The notes below the pieces were generated by a model. That model did not search any database. It was not told the DNA's origin and was given only the letters and a program-made list of their open reading frames with translations. A stretch of DNA of 64,000 bases from DATKEJ01 sp963768715 (GTDB lineage Bacteria; Bacteroidota; Rhodothermia; Rhodothermales; DATKEJ01), in NCBI GenBank assembly GCA_963768715.1, contig CAVYJC010000006.1, positions 90,846-154,845 of the forward strand, written 5' to 3'. The number at the start of each line of letters is the position of its first letter. The stretch's first letter is position 1. Shown piece after piece: positions 42,975-52,555 of this stretch. The translations under genes were made by a program, and so were the position numbers.

Positions 42975-43831
42975 GATTGGTCTTTTTCTATCTGAAGGGT
43001 TGAGTGCCCGACGTGAAACTTCTTCTCCAGGCCTCTGGCCGCATTCCTCATTAATTCGTCCTCGTCAGCCACTCCGGGGGCGACCAGATGGGCCATCAGC
43101 ACCGTCTCCGTCGTGCTCGCACCCCAGATATGAAGATCGTGAACGCTTTGAACACCTGGTAGCGTGCTGAGGTATTGTCGCACCTTCTTCACATCCACGT
43201 GCTGTGGAACGCCGTCCACCGCCAGGTTGAGTGAATCTCGGAGCAAACCCCAGGTGGCGATGAGGATTACGACCGCGACCGCGATGCTCGCTGCCGGATC
43301 GATCCAGGAAGCACCTGTCAAGCGAATCGCCAGACCCGCGCCGACGACGCCGACGGACACAGCGGCATCCCCTACGAGGTGCAAGAACGCGCCACGGATA
43401 TTCAGGTCACGCTCGCTGTCACGGAAAAGAAGGTAGGCTGAAACTGCATTTACGAAAACCCCGGCTCCGGCGACAAGCATGATCGTGCCACCGACCGGCA
43501 CGAGTTCGTTCCCGAATCGGCCGACGGCCTCCCAGACCACGAATCCCATCCCGAGGACGATCAGCACAGAGGACAGAAACGCAGCAAGAATCGACGCTTT
43601 CTGATATCCGAAAGTATGACGGGGCGTGCGTCCGGCGCGACTCAGGGACACGCCCGCCCACGCCATGGCAAGACCGACCACGTCGGAAAAATTGTGCACG
43701 GCGTCAGACATCAGGGCAAGCGAGTCGGTCCAGAACCCGAAACCCAGCTCTGCCGCTGCAAATCCCAGGTTGAGAATCAGGCAAACGGCCAGCGCCTTAT
43801 CGGGTCTATAGCTATGAGAGTGATCGTGCAT
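42932..43831 (-). CDS. Cation diffusion facilitator family zinc/cadmium transporter, 299 aa
   Basis: Six transmembrane segments (residues about 12-205) followed by a cytoplasmic ferredoxin-like domain. Metal site residues: H-N-F-S-D in TM2 (SDAVHNFSDVVGL) and H-L-V-G-D in TM5, the HD-HD pattern of zinc/cadmium CDF proteins. The N-terminus MHDHSHSYRPDK has the His-rich start typical of CzcD. Exports Zn2+ from the cytoplasm in exchange for protons. C-terminus contains another Cys pair-like stretch (QSCPSNQACDEN). Confidence 0.88.
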   Translation of the reverse strand: MHDHSHSYRPDKALAVCLILNLGFAAAELGFGFWTDSLALMSDAVHNFSDVVGLAMAWAGVSLSRAGRTPRHTFGYQKASILAAFLSSVLIVLGMGFVVWEAVGRFGNELVPVGGTIMLVAGAGVFVNAVSAYLLFRDSERDLNIRGAFLHLVGDAAVSVGVVGAGLAIRLTGASWIDPAASIAVAVVILIATWGLLRDSLNLAVDGVPQHVDVKKVRQYLSTLPGVQSVHDLHIWGASTTETVLMAHLVAPGVADEDELMRNAARGLEKKFHVGHSTLQIEKDQSCPSNQACDENINY

Positions 43832-43870
43832 GGTGCCGCTGAATGTTCTACCACCGTAAATGAACTCCGT

Positions 43871-44902
43871 TCACGGCGCGGACATTTCGTGTATGAGGCG
43901 ATCGATCAAATCGGGATCGTCCGGCAAGAGTCCCGATGCGGGCAATCTTCCAACGAGCTCGGCCCACCGCTGGTCCTGTGCGTAGGCGCGTTTCAAATAC
44001 GGGATGGCCTTCTGTTCATCTCCAGTATCCGCCAGGGTGATCCCCACCCAGAACGGGGCCTCGCCGTTCGTCGCCGCGTCCGGCACATAGCTCATCGCGT
44101 CGCTGTAGGATTCCAACGCCTTGGGGATGTTGTCCTTCACGACCCATCCGTCCCCTTCGTTCAGTTTCAGATAAGCTCGTTCGAGCCGCACCAAACGCTT
44201 CAATTGACCGACGGGATCGGGATCGTCCTCGACTCTGAGGTCAAAAATCCGCCCTTCCCAGGAGTTGGCTGTTCGTTCAGGTCCGACGATCAGGATTGCA
44301 GCCGATTGTCTTCCCCGAATATCACCGCCTTCACCCTGGGCGGCATCGAGGGCCGCCAGCATGCGATCCGCCAGATCGCCTTCCGCCGTCTCATACGCTT
44401 TCGCCATCGCATCCCAGACCGTCGGATTCTCCATGAGATTCGCCTGTGTGGAGTAACCAGCCCCCGTGTGATGCCCCGCAGCGAAAATCGCGCTGCTGCC
44501 AGTGTGCGCGGCCACGTTTCCACTCGCATCCACCATGGCCACTTGTCGAACCGCCTCTCCCTCATCCGTTGAAACGAGCGCTTCCAGAGCCTGCCCCGCC
44601 GTTCGTCCGCCCCTCATGAGCTCCAACCCAAGCGGACCGTACGAGACTTCGACGAATGACTGCGTGGCAACGGCCCCAACGCCGGCTTCCGCCCAAGGAA
44701 CAACCGAGCCGACCGAGAACCAGTGCGACTGCACCGCAACACCCATTTCACCGGTAACCGAATCTCGAGCAACGATTGAGTACGTCGCCACCGGCCGACG
44801 GCTCGACTGCGACCACCCATCTCGTGAAGCAAGGACGACAATAGTTGTAATTAACAACAGATATATGCCAAATGAATATGATTTCTTCATTGGATTACTC
44901 AA
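43871..44902 (-). CDS. Exported DUF1028 (Ntn-hydrolase-like) protein with TPR-like C-terminus, 343 aa
   Basis: Signal peptide or anchor within residues 8-32 (SYSFGIYLLLITTIVVLASR). The DUF1028 domain covers about residues 37-235: ATYSIVARDSVTGEMGVAVQ opens it, followed by GVGAVATQSFVEVSYGPLGL and GNVAAHTGSSAIFAAGHHTG. The C-terminal 100 residues look like two TPR-type helix pairs (ERAYLKLNEGDGWV, NIPKALESYSDAM, EQKAIPYLKRAYAQ). The N-terminal nucleophile fold suggests amidase activity, unproven. Overlaps the threonine synthase gene by 8 bp. Confidence 0.85.
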   Translation of the reverse strand: MSNPMKKSYSFGIYLLLITTIVVLASRDGWSQSSRRPVATYSIVARDSVTGEMGVAVQSHWFSVGSVVPWAEAGVGAVATQSFVEVSYGPLGLELMRGGRTAGQALEALVSTDEGEAVRQVAMVDASGNVAAHTGSSAIFAAGHHTGAGYSTQANLMENPTVWDAMAKAYETAEGDLADRMLAALDAAQGEGGDIRGRQSAAILIVGPERTANSWEGRIFDLRVEDDPDPVGQLKRLVRLERAYLKLNEGDGWVVKDNIPKALESYSDAMSYVPDAATNGEAPFWVGITLADTGDEQKAIPYLKRAYAQDQRWAELVGRLPASGLLPDDPDLIDRLIHEMSAP

Positions 44903-46181
44903 CGGTTATGTTTTTCGAGGAGGAACGGGCTGTGTGCCTTCTCATGTGATCCCAGTCGACTGCGTCGGCGGATTTTAGTTTTGGAAGGTCGAGATCGATC
45001 AGATCCGAGTATTTGCGTGAGGAGGCACAGTTGAACAGGACGACGTGTTCATTGGGAGCGATCCACTTCATTTCGGACAGTTTCTCGAGGGCGCCAACGC
45101 AGGCGGCTGATTCCGGGCAGATAGAAATGCCTTCATCCGCCGTCGTTCTGTGCATCCACTGTTCAATTCGAGCCTCTTCGACGGCCACGGCACATCCTTT
45201 GCTCTCCCTGATGGCATCAAGAATGAGGAAATCACCCACGGCTCCCGGCACACGCAGGCCGCGTGCGATGGTTTCGGCGTGTTCAAACCGTTCGCAGAAA
45301 CGATCACCGCGATCATAAGCTCGGACGACCGGACAGCAACCTTCGGACTGGACGGCTACCATTCTCGGAAGGTGATTCGCCTCGATCCAACCCAGCTCTA
45401 CCAGTTCGTGAAACGCCTTCCACATGCCAATTAGGCCGGTACCACCACCGGTGGGATAGAGAATTACGTCCGGAAGTCGCCAGTTGAACTGCTCCGCCAG
45501 CTCAAATCCCATCGTCTTCTTTCCCTCGAGGCGATAGGGCTCCTTCAGCGTTGAGAGATCGAACCAGCCCATCGATTCCTTACCGGCCGCCACGATTTTG
45601 CCGCAATCGTCGATCAAGCCCTCGACCAGGTAGACATGTGCGCCGGCCAGAACGGCCTCCATCCGATTCACAACCGGGGTATCCTCCGGCATGAAGACCC
45701 AGGCCTCCAGTCCCGCTCTGGCCGCATAGGCAGCCATGGCGCCGCCTGCGTTGCCGGCCGTCGGAATGGCGACGCGCTCGATACCCAACTTTTTCGCCAT
45801 GGATATGGCTACCGCCTGGCCTCGGCTCTTGAACGAGCCGGTTGGGAGCATCGATTCATCCTTCACCCAGACGTTCCTGAGGCCGTATCGCCGTGCGGTT
45901 TTCGGGCACGGAATGACTGGGGTAACGACCTCTCCCAGAGACACTTCGTCGCCTGGCGCCACCGGAAGCAGCTCTCTCAGCCGCCACAAGTCGTGGTCAC
46001 GTCCAGCCAGTTGTCCCTTCGAAACCGCGTTTGCCACACGGCCGAGGTCGTACCTGACCAAGATCGGGCGCCCCTTATGTGTGTCGTAAATACGTCCAGG
46101 CGCGAACCTCTCCCCGTCGATAGCCCCTTCAAGGGCTGCAACAAACGTAGCGTCGGACCCGGTCGGTAGTGTTGTAGTCAA
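44895..46181 (-). CDS. thrC: Threonine synthase-like PLP enzyme, 428 aa
   Basis: Fold-type II PLP enzyme. The PLP lysine is in LPTGSFKSRGQAVA (Lys at about residue 114), and the phosphate-binding glycine loop is YPTGGGTGLIGMW (about residues 243-255). The N-terminal block with the TPVIPC and VWVKDESMLPTGSFK segments is that of threonine synthases of the archaeal/plant-like class. It would convert O-phosphohomoserine to threonine. A related lyase on another substrate is possible since no other threonine genes are present. Co-transcribed with the small membrane protein before it (4-bp overlap) and the DUF1028 gene after it. Confidence 0.82.
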   Translation of the reverse strand: MTTTLPTGSDATFVAALEGAIDGERFAPGRIYDTHKGRPILVRYDLGRVANAVSKGQLAGRDHDLWRLRELLPVAPGDEVSLGEVVTPVIPCPKTARRYGLRNVWVKDESMLPTGSFKSRGQAVAISMAKKLGIERVAIPTAGNAGGAMAAYAARAGLEAWVFMPEDTPVVNRMEAVLAGAHVYLVEGLIDDCGKIVAAGKESMGWFDLSTLKEPYRLEGKKTMGFELAEQFNWRLPDVILYPTGGGTGLIGMWKAFHELVELGWIEANHLPRMVAVQSEGCCPVVRAYDRGDRFCERFEHAETIARGLRVPGAVGDFLILDAIRESKGCAVAVEEARIEQWMHRTTADEGISICPESAACVGALEKLSEMKWIAPNEHVVLFNCASSRKYSDLIDLDLPKLKSADAVDWDHMRRHTARSSSKNITVE

Positions 46182-46498
46182 CGCTCCTCGTACGAATTAT
46201 CGAATTCCATCTCGATTCCGCCGATCATGTTGGCTATCCAGTTGTAAATAACTGCAGACAGGTATCCCATGATGAATCCCATAATCCCGTACATGATCGG
46301 AAAGGAAATGATAGCCCCGCCACCGAACAGGTACGACATTCCCCTCATCGGAACTTCTGAATCCATTCCGGGGCCGAACAGGTTGCTGGTGATCCAGAAG
46401 ATACCCGCAATGACGATCCCCGCAATCAGTCCGATAAACACGCAGATGAGCCCGTACACCTTCGCACACGACAAGGGCTCGATTCGTTTCAAAATCAT
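46178..46498 (-). CDS. Small membrane protein, DUF3566-like, 106 aa
   Basis: Two hydrophobic segments at residues about 14-37 (VYGLICVFIGLIAGIVIAGI) and 57-86 (FGGGAIISFPIMYGIMGFIM), with a C-terminal NMIGGIEMEFD. The sequence pattern 'MxxIxPLSCAKVYG...' and the GGIE ending are shared by many short bacterial membrane proteins that I associate with DUF3566; function is unknown. First gene of the unit with thrC and DUF1028, diverging from purB across 129 bp. Confidence 0.7.
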   Translation of the reverse strand: MILKRIEPLSCAKVYGLICVFIGLIAGIVIAGIFWITSNLFGPGMDSEVPMRGMSYLFGGGAIISFPIMYGIMGFIMGYLSAVIYNWIANMIGGIEMEFDNSYEER

Positions 46499-46627
46499 GG
46501 CTTTTGCAGCGTTGGTTCAGAGAAAACTCAGTCAAAGATAGTCGCGAGAGAGACTTCGCGTGCAATCGTTCGGTATTTTGCCGTCGGGCAACGGAGCCGC
46601 ATTACCCATACAAACACATAACGTCTT

Positions 46628-47920
46628 GTGATAGAACGATATACACGTGCTGCAATGGGTGCCGTATGGACGGAGCAAGCCCAATTTGAAGCCTGGTTGG
46701 AGGTCGAGCTTGCAGCCTGTGAGGCCTGGGCGACGGTGGGGGAGATCCCGTCGGCCGATGTTGCCGTCCTCAGAGAGCGCGCCTCGTTTTCGATCGACAG
46801 AATTCATGAGATCGAGGAGACCACACGCCACGACGTCGTCGCCTTTACCCGTGCAGTAAGTGAAACGCTCGGTGACGAGAAGAAATGGGTCCACTACGGT
46901 CTGACGTCCTCTGACGTCGTCGACACCGCTCTCGCCTTTCGCCTTGCAAGAGCGAACGCCATACTGGCCACCGGCATCGATCGGATGATAGACATGATCG
47001 CTGCCAGAGCCCGCGAGCATCGAGATACGGTGATGGTCGGCAGAACGCACGGTGTCCACGCAGAACCCACGAGTTTTGGCCTTAAACTGGCGCTGTATTT
47101 CGCCGAAATGAAGCGAAACAAGGTCCGTTTCGAGGCCGCCGCTGAGGGGGTTCGCGTCGGCAAGCTCTCTGGCGCAGTCGGTACCTTCGCAAACATCCCC
47201 ATGGAAGTCGAGCGGATTACCTGCGAGCGCCTCGGTCTGGCCGTTGCCCCGATTTCGACACAGATCCTCCAGCGGGATCGTCATGCTCACTACATGTCTG
47301 TCCTTGCACTGATCGGAGCAACCCTCGAGAAGTTGGCCGTGGAAATTCGGGGTCTACAGAAGAGCGAGGTTCGCGAGGTCGAGGAGTTCTTCCGACCGGG
47401 CCAGAAGGGGTCCTCATCCATGCCCCATAAGAGAAATCCTGTCGGTTCCGAAAATATTGTGGGCTGCGCTCGGCTCCTCCGAGGCTACATGGTTTCGGCT
47501 TACGAGAATGTCGCACTCTGGCATGAGCGCGACATTTCCCACTCATCGGTCGAGCGCGTCATCCTCCCGGATGCGACCATCATCCTCGACTACATGCTCC
47601 ATCGGATGGCGCGAATCGTAGAGCAACTGACGGTTTATCCACAGAACATGCTTCGAAATCTCGACGCAACGCATGGCTTGGTCTTCTCGCAACGCGTCAT
47701 GCTAAAACTCATCGACCGCGGACTCAGCAGAGAGGAAGCGTACGATCGCGTACAGCCGCTGGCGATGAGGGCTTGGGATGAACAACGCTCGTTCCGCTCA
47801 ATCGTGGAAGAATCGGACGCCGTAACCTCGCTTCTTACCAGCGACGATCTCGACGACGCCTTCGATCCGAAGTATCACATTCGTCACGCAGAAGAGATCT
47901 TCGAGAGAGTCGGACTTTAG
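46628..47920 (+). CDS. purB: Adenylosuccinate lyase
   Basis: GTG start giving MIERYTRAAMGAVWTEQAQF, the usual PurB N-terminus. Fumarase/aspartase superfamily signature GSSSMPHKRNPVGSENI at about residues 260-276, with the flexible catalytic serine loop; GRTHGVHAEPTSFG contains the second catalytic His. Removes fumarate from SAICAR and adenylosuccinate in purine synthesis. 430 residues is normal. Convergent with mfd, with 13 bp between the stops. Confidence 0.95.
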   Translation: MIERYTRAAMGAVWTEQAQFEAWLEVELAACEAWATVGEIPSADVAVLRERASFSIDRIHEIEETTRHDVVAFTRAVSETLGDEKKWVHYGLTSSDVVDTALAFRLARANAILATGIDRMIDMIAARAREHRDTVMVGRTHGVHAEPTSFGLKLALYFAEMKRNKVRFEAAAEGVRVGKLSGAVGTFANIPMEVERITCERLGLAVAPISTQILQRDRHAHYMSVLALIGATLEKLAVEIRGLQKSEVREVEEFFRPGQKGSSSMPHKRNPVGSENIVGCARLLRGYMVSAYENVALWHERDISHSSVERVILPDATIILDYMLHRMARIVEQLTVYPQNMLRNLDATHGLVFSQRVMLKLIDRGLSREEAYDRVQPLAMRAWDEQRSFRSIVEESDAVTSLLTSDDLDDAFDPKYHIRHAEEIFERVGL

Positions 47921-47933
47921 GAGTCCGTCGCTT

Positions 47934-50900
47934 TTAGGCCGGCGCCACAGTGCTCACGGCCTGCATGATCTCGTCTATCTGCTTCAGTTCCGTGATTTCC
48001 TGCACGATAAGTCGTGTCTTGCCGGATACCTCCTTGACGACGCAGCGATTCGGCAATTCGCCCATTCGCTCGAGGAGGGGTTTAAATATCGTCTCGTAGA
48101 AGAGCGTGTCGTCCGCCGGAGGGAGCGTCAGGAAGAGTCGTCCCTTCTTCCACTGGATCCGCGGCAGCCGTAGCCGGAGTCCAGCGCGACGGACGTTCAC
48201 GCTTAGAAGCAAATTCTCGACCACCTCCGGGACTTCCCCGAATCGATCCCGCAATTCTTCGTGGATCGCGGCCACTTCGTTTTCATCGGAGGCTTCAGTA
48301 AGCCGGCGATAGATATTCAGTCGCTCCGGCGAGCTCGGCACGTAGGAAGAGGGAATCAGGGCGTCCACATCGAGATCAACCGCACATTCGACGGGTCCGG
48401 ACGGCAACTCACCCTCGAAGAGTTCGCCAAATTCCTCATTCCGAAGCTCACGCACAGTCTCGTCGAGAATGCGGTGGTACGTTTCGAATCCGATCTCGTC
48501 GATGAACCCACTCTGCTCGGCACCCAGGAGATTGCCCGCTCCACGGATATCCAGATCCCGCATGGCAATGTTGAATCCACTACCAAGCTCCGAAAACTCC
48601 TCGATCGCTCGCAGCCGCTGCCTGGCCTCTCTGGTGAGCTGGTGCACGGAGGGAACCAGTAGGTAACAGAACGCCCGCCGATCCGACCTCCCCACTCTGC
48701 CCCTGAGTTGATGCAAATCGGCGAGCCCAAATCGATCGGCCCGGTCGATTATCATCGTATTCGCGTTCGTCACGTCCAGCCCCGACTCCACAATATTCGT
48801 GCAAACGAGGACATCGAATGCCCGATGGACAAAGCGATGCATGACGTTCTCGAGCTCGCTTCCCTTCATCTGGCCATGGGCGACCCCAAAACGTACGCCT
48901 GGAACGAGGGTTTTCAGCATCGTGGCCGTCTCTTCGATCGTTCGGACGCGATTGTGGACAAAGAACACCTGTCCACCTCGCTGGACTTCGTACGAAATCG
49001 CGTCTCGGATGAGCTTCTTGTCGAAACTGTGGATTTCGGTGAGGATAGGCTGCCGATTAGGAGGCGCGGTATTTATGATTGACAAGTCACGCGCTCCCAT
49101 CAGGGAAAATTGCAGCGTGCGGGGAATTGGGGTAGCCGTAAGCGTCAGCGTATCGACTTCCGCCCGGAGCTTCCGGAGCTTTTCCTTAACGGAAACACCG
49201 AATCGCTGCTCCTCATCGATAACGAGCAAGCCCAGAGACTTGAAATTCACGTCCTTCGACACCAGTCTGTGCGTGCCGATGACCACGTCAATCTGCCCAT
49301 CGGAGACCTTTCGAACCGTCTCGCGCTGCTCGGCGGGACTGCGGAAACGCGAGAGCACATCGACACGCACTGGATAGTCCGTCAGGCGCTCGCGAAACGT
49401 TTCATAGTGTTGATCTGCGAGAATGGTCGTCGGCGCAAGAATGGCGACCTGCTTTCCGTCCTGGACCGCCTTGAAGGCGGCCCGAACGGCGACTTCGGTC
49501 TTTCCGAAGCCCACGTCCCCGCAAACCAGTCGATCCATCGGCACGGGCTGCTGCATGTCGCGCTTCACATCTTCAGAAGCCGTGAACTGGTCCGGCGTAT
49601 CCTCATACTGAAACGACGCCTCCAACTCACGCTGCCACACGGTATCCTCGGAAAAGGCATAACCGTCTCCCGACTTTCGCTCTGCATACAGCTTGATGAG
49701 ATCCCTCGCGATATCCTTCACACGTCGCTTCGTGCGATTCTTGGCCTTCTCCCACTGCCCGGATCCAAGCCGGGTCAGTTTCGGCCGGTGCCCCTCGCGA
49801 TTCGAGTACTTGTGAAGCCGGTGAAGCGAATTGATATTGACATAGAGCAGATCATCCGACTCATAGAGGAGGCGAACAACCTCCTGGTCACGCCCCCTCA
49901 CTTCGATCGTCTCCAGGCCGGCAAATCGTCCGATGCCGTAATCCACATGGACGACAAAGTCACCCGGCTTCAAACTGGCCAACTGCTGCAGCGAAAGTCG
50001 GGGACCGGCATCCGCGGGCTTTCTTACCCTGGGACGATGGTACCGGTTGAAGATCTGATGGTCCGTATAGACGGCGAGTCGCGCATCGGGCAGCTCGAAT
50101 CCCTGATGGAGACTCGCGAGCTCGAGCCCGTAGAAAAACCCATCTCTCGACCCGCCCAACAACTCATCGAGACGACCCATCTGGCCTTTGCCATCGCAGA
50201 GAATAATCGTGTCCCAGTCTCGTGCCGTATTCTCTTCGATCCTTTTCCTGAGCACCTTGATGCTTTTATTGAAGACCGGCGGGGCAGACACCGCGAAATG
50301 AATGTCCGGAGCATCACAACGAGCGACGATTCTCAGGCCGCCGAGTAGCCCCAATGACTTCGAAACGAAGTCCTTCGCCAGATAGCGCTCGTCCACCTCA
50401 GGAAACTCATCGACTCCATCCTTGCCGGCGGCGAGATCCCGTGCGGCCACCGCCTCTTCATAGACCGAACGAACCGCTTCAAGAACCCGACCCGGCTCCA
50501 TGACCACGAGGGTCGTCCGATCCGGAAGAAAGCTAAAGAACGATCCGGCCGCGCTACCGGCGGTCAGCCCCGTTGGATCGGGGACCAGCCTTGCGGAGGA
50601 CACGTGGCTCACCGACCGCTGGGAGCCGGGGTCAAACTCGCGGATCGTGTCGATCTCGTCACCGAAGAACTCTATCCTGACGGGATGCTGTCCCGCGAAG
50701 GGAAAAACATCGATGATTCCGCCCCGATAGGCCACTTCTCCAGGCTCTTCTACAAAATCCTGAACCGAGAAGCCCAGGGAGCCGAGTTGCTCCATTAGTG
50801 TCTCGGGATCCATTTGGTCGCCGACGCGCACGAGCGGTACGTCGTCTCGCAATATGTCCGGGGCAGGGACACGCTCAGCGACTGATTCGGCCGACGCCAC

Positions 50901-51293
50901 GACAACCCCGGCGAAACCCTCCTGAAGCGCCAGAACAACATCCATCCGCTGGACTTGGGCGTCCGGAATCGTCGTTTGCTCCCGATCGTACGGGCGAACA
51001 CCCGACACAGGAAATATCCGCATTTCATCGGCGCCGCTCGTCCCTCGGACTAATTCCAGGTCCGCGAAGAGATAGGCGGCGAACTCCGCATCGGGCACAA
51101 TGCAGACGATCGGCCCCGATTCCGCCCCGGCCGCGCGATTCCGAAGCTGGTCCACAAAGAGAGCCTCGGTCGAGCCCAGGAGTCCGTCTACACAACGCGT
51201 TTCACCACGCGGACCCCGCAGATCACTCCATTCGGCCTGCGACAGCCCTTCGGAAAAAGCCTCCTGGATCGATTGTATCGACGCTGGGCGCAT
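47934..51293 (-). CDS. mfd: Transcription-repair coupling factor
   Basis: Large translocase (1119 aa) that removes stalled RNA polymerase and recruits UvrA. Domains in order: UvrB-like N-terminal region (about 1-350), RNA polymerase-interacting CarD-like domain (about 420-500; LKPGDFVVHVDYGIGRFAGL), helicase motor with Walker A GDVGFGKTE near residue 590 and DEEQ in VIDEEQRFGV near 690, motif VI in QLRGRVGRS near 860, and the C-terminal TRCF domain. Start ATG at 51293. The parS pair lies just upstream of its start. Confidence 0.95.
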   Translation of the reverse strand: MRPASIQSIQEAFSEGLSQAEWSDLRGPRGETRCVDGLLGSTEALFVDQLRNRAAGAESGPIVCIVPDAEFAAYLFADLELVRGTSGADEMRIFPVSGVRPYDREQTTIPDAQVQRMDVVLALQEGFAGVVVASAESVAERVPAPDILRDDVPLVRVGDQMDPETLMEQLGSLGFSVQDFVEEPGEVAYRGGIIDVFPFAGQHPVRIEFFGDEIDTIREFDPGSQRSVSHVSSARLVPDPTGLTAGSAAGSFFSFLPDRTTLVVMEPGRVLEAVRSVYEEAVAARDLAAGKDGVDEFPEVDERYLAKDFVSKSLGLLGGLRIVARCDAPDIHFAVSAPPVFNKSIKVLRKRIEENTARDWDTIILCDGKGQMGRLDELLGGSRDGFFYGLELASLHQGFELPDARLAVYTDHQIFNRYHRPRVRKPADAGPRLSLQQLASLKPGDFVVHVDYGIGRFAGLETIEVRGRDQEVVRLLYESDDLLYVNINSLHRLHKYSNREGHRPKLTRLGSGQWEKAKNRTKRRVKDIARDLIKLYAERKSGDGYAFSEDTVWQRELEASFQYEDTPDQFTASEDVKRDMQQPVPMDRLVCGDVGFGKTEVAVRAAFKAVQDGKQVAILAPTTILADQHYETFRERLTDYPVRVDVLSRFRSPAEQRETVRKVSDGQIDVVIGTHRLVSKDVNFKSLGLLVIDEEQRFGVSVKEKLRKLRAEVDTLTLTATPIPRTLQFSLMGARDLSIINTAPPNRQPILTEIHSFDKKLIRDAISYEVQRGGQVFFVHNRVRTIEETATMLKTLVPGVRFGVAHGQMKGSELENVMHRFVHRAFDVLVCTNIVESGLDVTNANTMIIDRADRFGLADLHQLRGRVGRSDRRAFCYLLVPSVHQLTREARQRLRAIEEFSELGSGFNIAMRDLDIRGAGNLLGAEQSGFIDEIGFETYHRILDETVRELRNEEFGELFEGELPSGPVECAVDLDVDALIPSSYVPSSPERLNIYRRLTEASDENEVAAIHEELRDRFGEVPEVVENLLLSVNVRRAGLRLRLPRIQWKKGRLFLTLPPADDTLFYETIFKPLLERMGELPNRCVVKEVSGKTRLIVQEITELKQIDEIMQAVSTVAPA

Positions 51294-51315
51294 TCACTCG
51301 TTGAATTGGGCGGGG

Positions 51316-51331
51316 TGTTTCACGTGAAACA
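51316..51331. other. parS: parS centromere-like site, perfect palindrome
   Basis: TGTTTCACGTGAAACA is a perfect 16-bp palindrome identical to the B. subtilis-type parS consensus bound by chromosomal ParB (Spo0J). It sits 22 bp upstream of the mfd start, in the spacer between mfd and murQ. Such sites cluster near oriC in most phyla. Confidence 0.92.
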
Positions 51332-51362
51332 TGACAATCGCCGGCCGAATCAGAATGCCGAT

Positions 51363-51378
51363 TGTTTCACGTGGAACA
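51363..51378. other. parS: parS site, one mismatch
   Basis: TGTTTCACGTGGAACA differs from the perfect site 47 bp to the left by one base, and is the reverse-palindrome variant commonly bound by ParB. It lies six bases beyond the murQ stop. Confidence 0.88.
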
Positions 51379-51383
51379 TTCCT

Positions 51384-52313
51384 TCAAGCTGGCGCCCCTT
51401 TACCTTCGATCGCGGGACGCACGAAACCACCAGCTGCTTCGATCCGCGCAACCGCCTCTTCAAGCGAAACACCGGCACGATCCATCACAAGGGCGGTCTT
51501 CACGTGGTGATTTGCAGCCTCGAGAAGCGTCTTTGCGTCTTCGTACGATCGGCCAGTCACCGTCATGATAATCTTTCGCGCACGTTCAACGAGTTTCTGG
51601 CTGTTCATCTGTAGGTCTATCATCATGTTTTCATAGACTTTACCAAGACGAATCATGCTTGCGGTCGTGAGCATGTTCAGAATCAATTTCTGTGCCGTAC
51701 CGGATTTCATCCGCGTCGAGCCCATGATGACTTCAGGCCCGACATCCGCACAAATTGCAACGTCGACCTCAATGTCGAATTGATTACGCGGATTGCAGGT
51801 GACGAAGAGTGTCTTGCACCCGATCGAACGCGCATACTTGACGGCGCCGACGACGTAAGGTGTTCTACGGCTCGCCGCGATGCCACAGACGATGTCAGGC
51901 GGTTTCGTTTGCTTCTCAATCAAGTCGCGTTCGCCAAACTCCTCGTGGTCCTCAGCTCCTTCCTGGGCTGTGAACATCGCTTCCGAGCCGCCTGCGATCA
52001 ATCCCTGAACCATCTCGGGAGGCGTTCCGAAGGTCGGGGGACATTCAGACGCATCTACCGTTCCAAGACGGCCGCTTGTTCCTGCCCCTACGTAGAGCAG
52101 CCGTCCGCCTCTCTTGAAGGCATCGACAATCAACTCCACGGCTTGCTCGATGTAGGCGATTTCCGCTTGCACAGCAGACGGAACCGTCTGATCCTCGGCG
52201 TTAATGATCTCGAGGATTTCCCGGGTCGATGCGGTATCGATCGTCATCGAGTTGGGATTTCGCTGCTCGGTACTCAGGCCTTTGAGCGTCTCAAAGAGTG
52301 CGGTGGTGGTCAT
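51384..52313 (-). CDS. murQ: N-acetylmuramic acid 6-phosphate etherase
   Basis: SIS-domain lyase that cleaves the lactyl ether of MurNAc-6-phosphate to give GlcNAc-6-phosphate during cell-wall recycling. Typical strings: TEQRNPNSMTIDTASTREIL at residues 15-34, YVGAGTSGRLGTVDASECPP (about 73-92), CGIAASRRTPYVVGA (about 142-156) and MGSTRMKSGTAQKLILNML (about 196-214). 309 residues is normal. No MurNAc kinase or transporter gene adjoins it. Confidence 0.94.
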   Translation of the reverse strand: MTTTALFETLKGLSTEQRNPNSMTIDTASTREILEIINAEDQTVPSAVQAEIAYIEQAVELIVDAFKRGGRLLYVGAGTSGRLGTVDASECPPTFGTPPEMVQGLIAGGSEAMFTAQEGAEDHEEFGERDLIEKQTKPPDIVCGIAASRRTPYVVGAVKYARSIGCKTLFVTCNPRNQFDIEVDVAICADVGPEVIMGSTRMKSGTAQKLILNMLTTASMIRLGKVYENMMIDLQMNSQKLVERARKIIMTVTGRSYEDAKTLLEAANHHVKTALVMDRAGVSLEEAVARIEAAGGFVRPAIEGKGAPA

Positions 52314-52555
52314 ACAATGCGGTATTTTGTGTGCCTGCCGATATACACCCGAGCTTATCGTAAGATTCCCAAGGGATCAGGGCGTTTGTGGAGCCTGAAG
52401 ACCGTACCCAGGATCTAACCTATATACGATAACAGGTTGAATGTAAACAAGTTAGGTAGTATGAATGTGTTAAGGCTCGAGGTATCGAACAGATTTCTCG
52501 ATCGAGCTTTGGATATGGAATGTTTCCCGCCGACCACGAATGACATGCGGCCGGC

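Noticed and set aside
47635..47643. TTATCCACA, a perfect DnaA box
   Set aside because: It lies inside purB in a conserved coding stretch and stands alone; no cluster of boxes or AT-rich unwinding region surrounds it.
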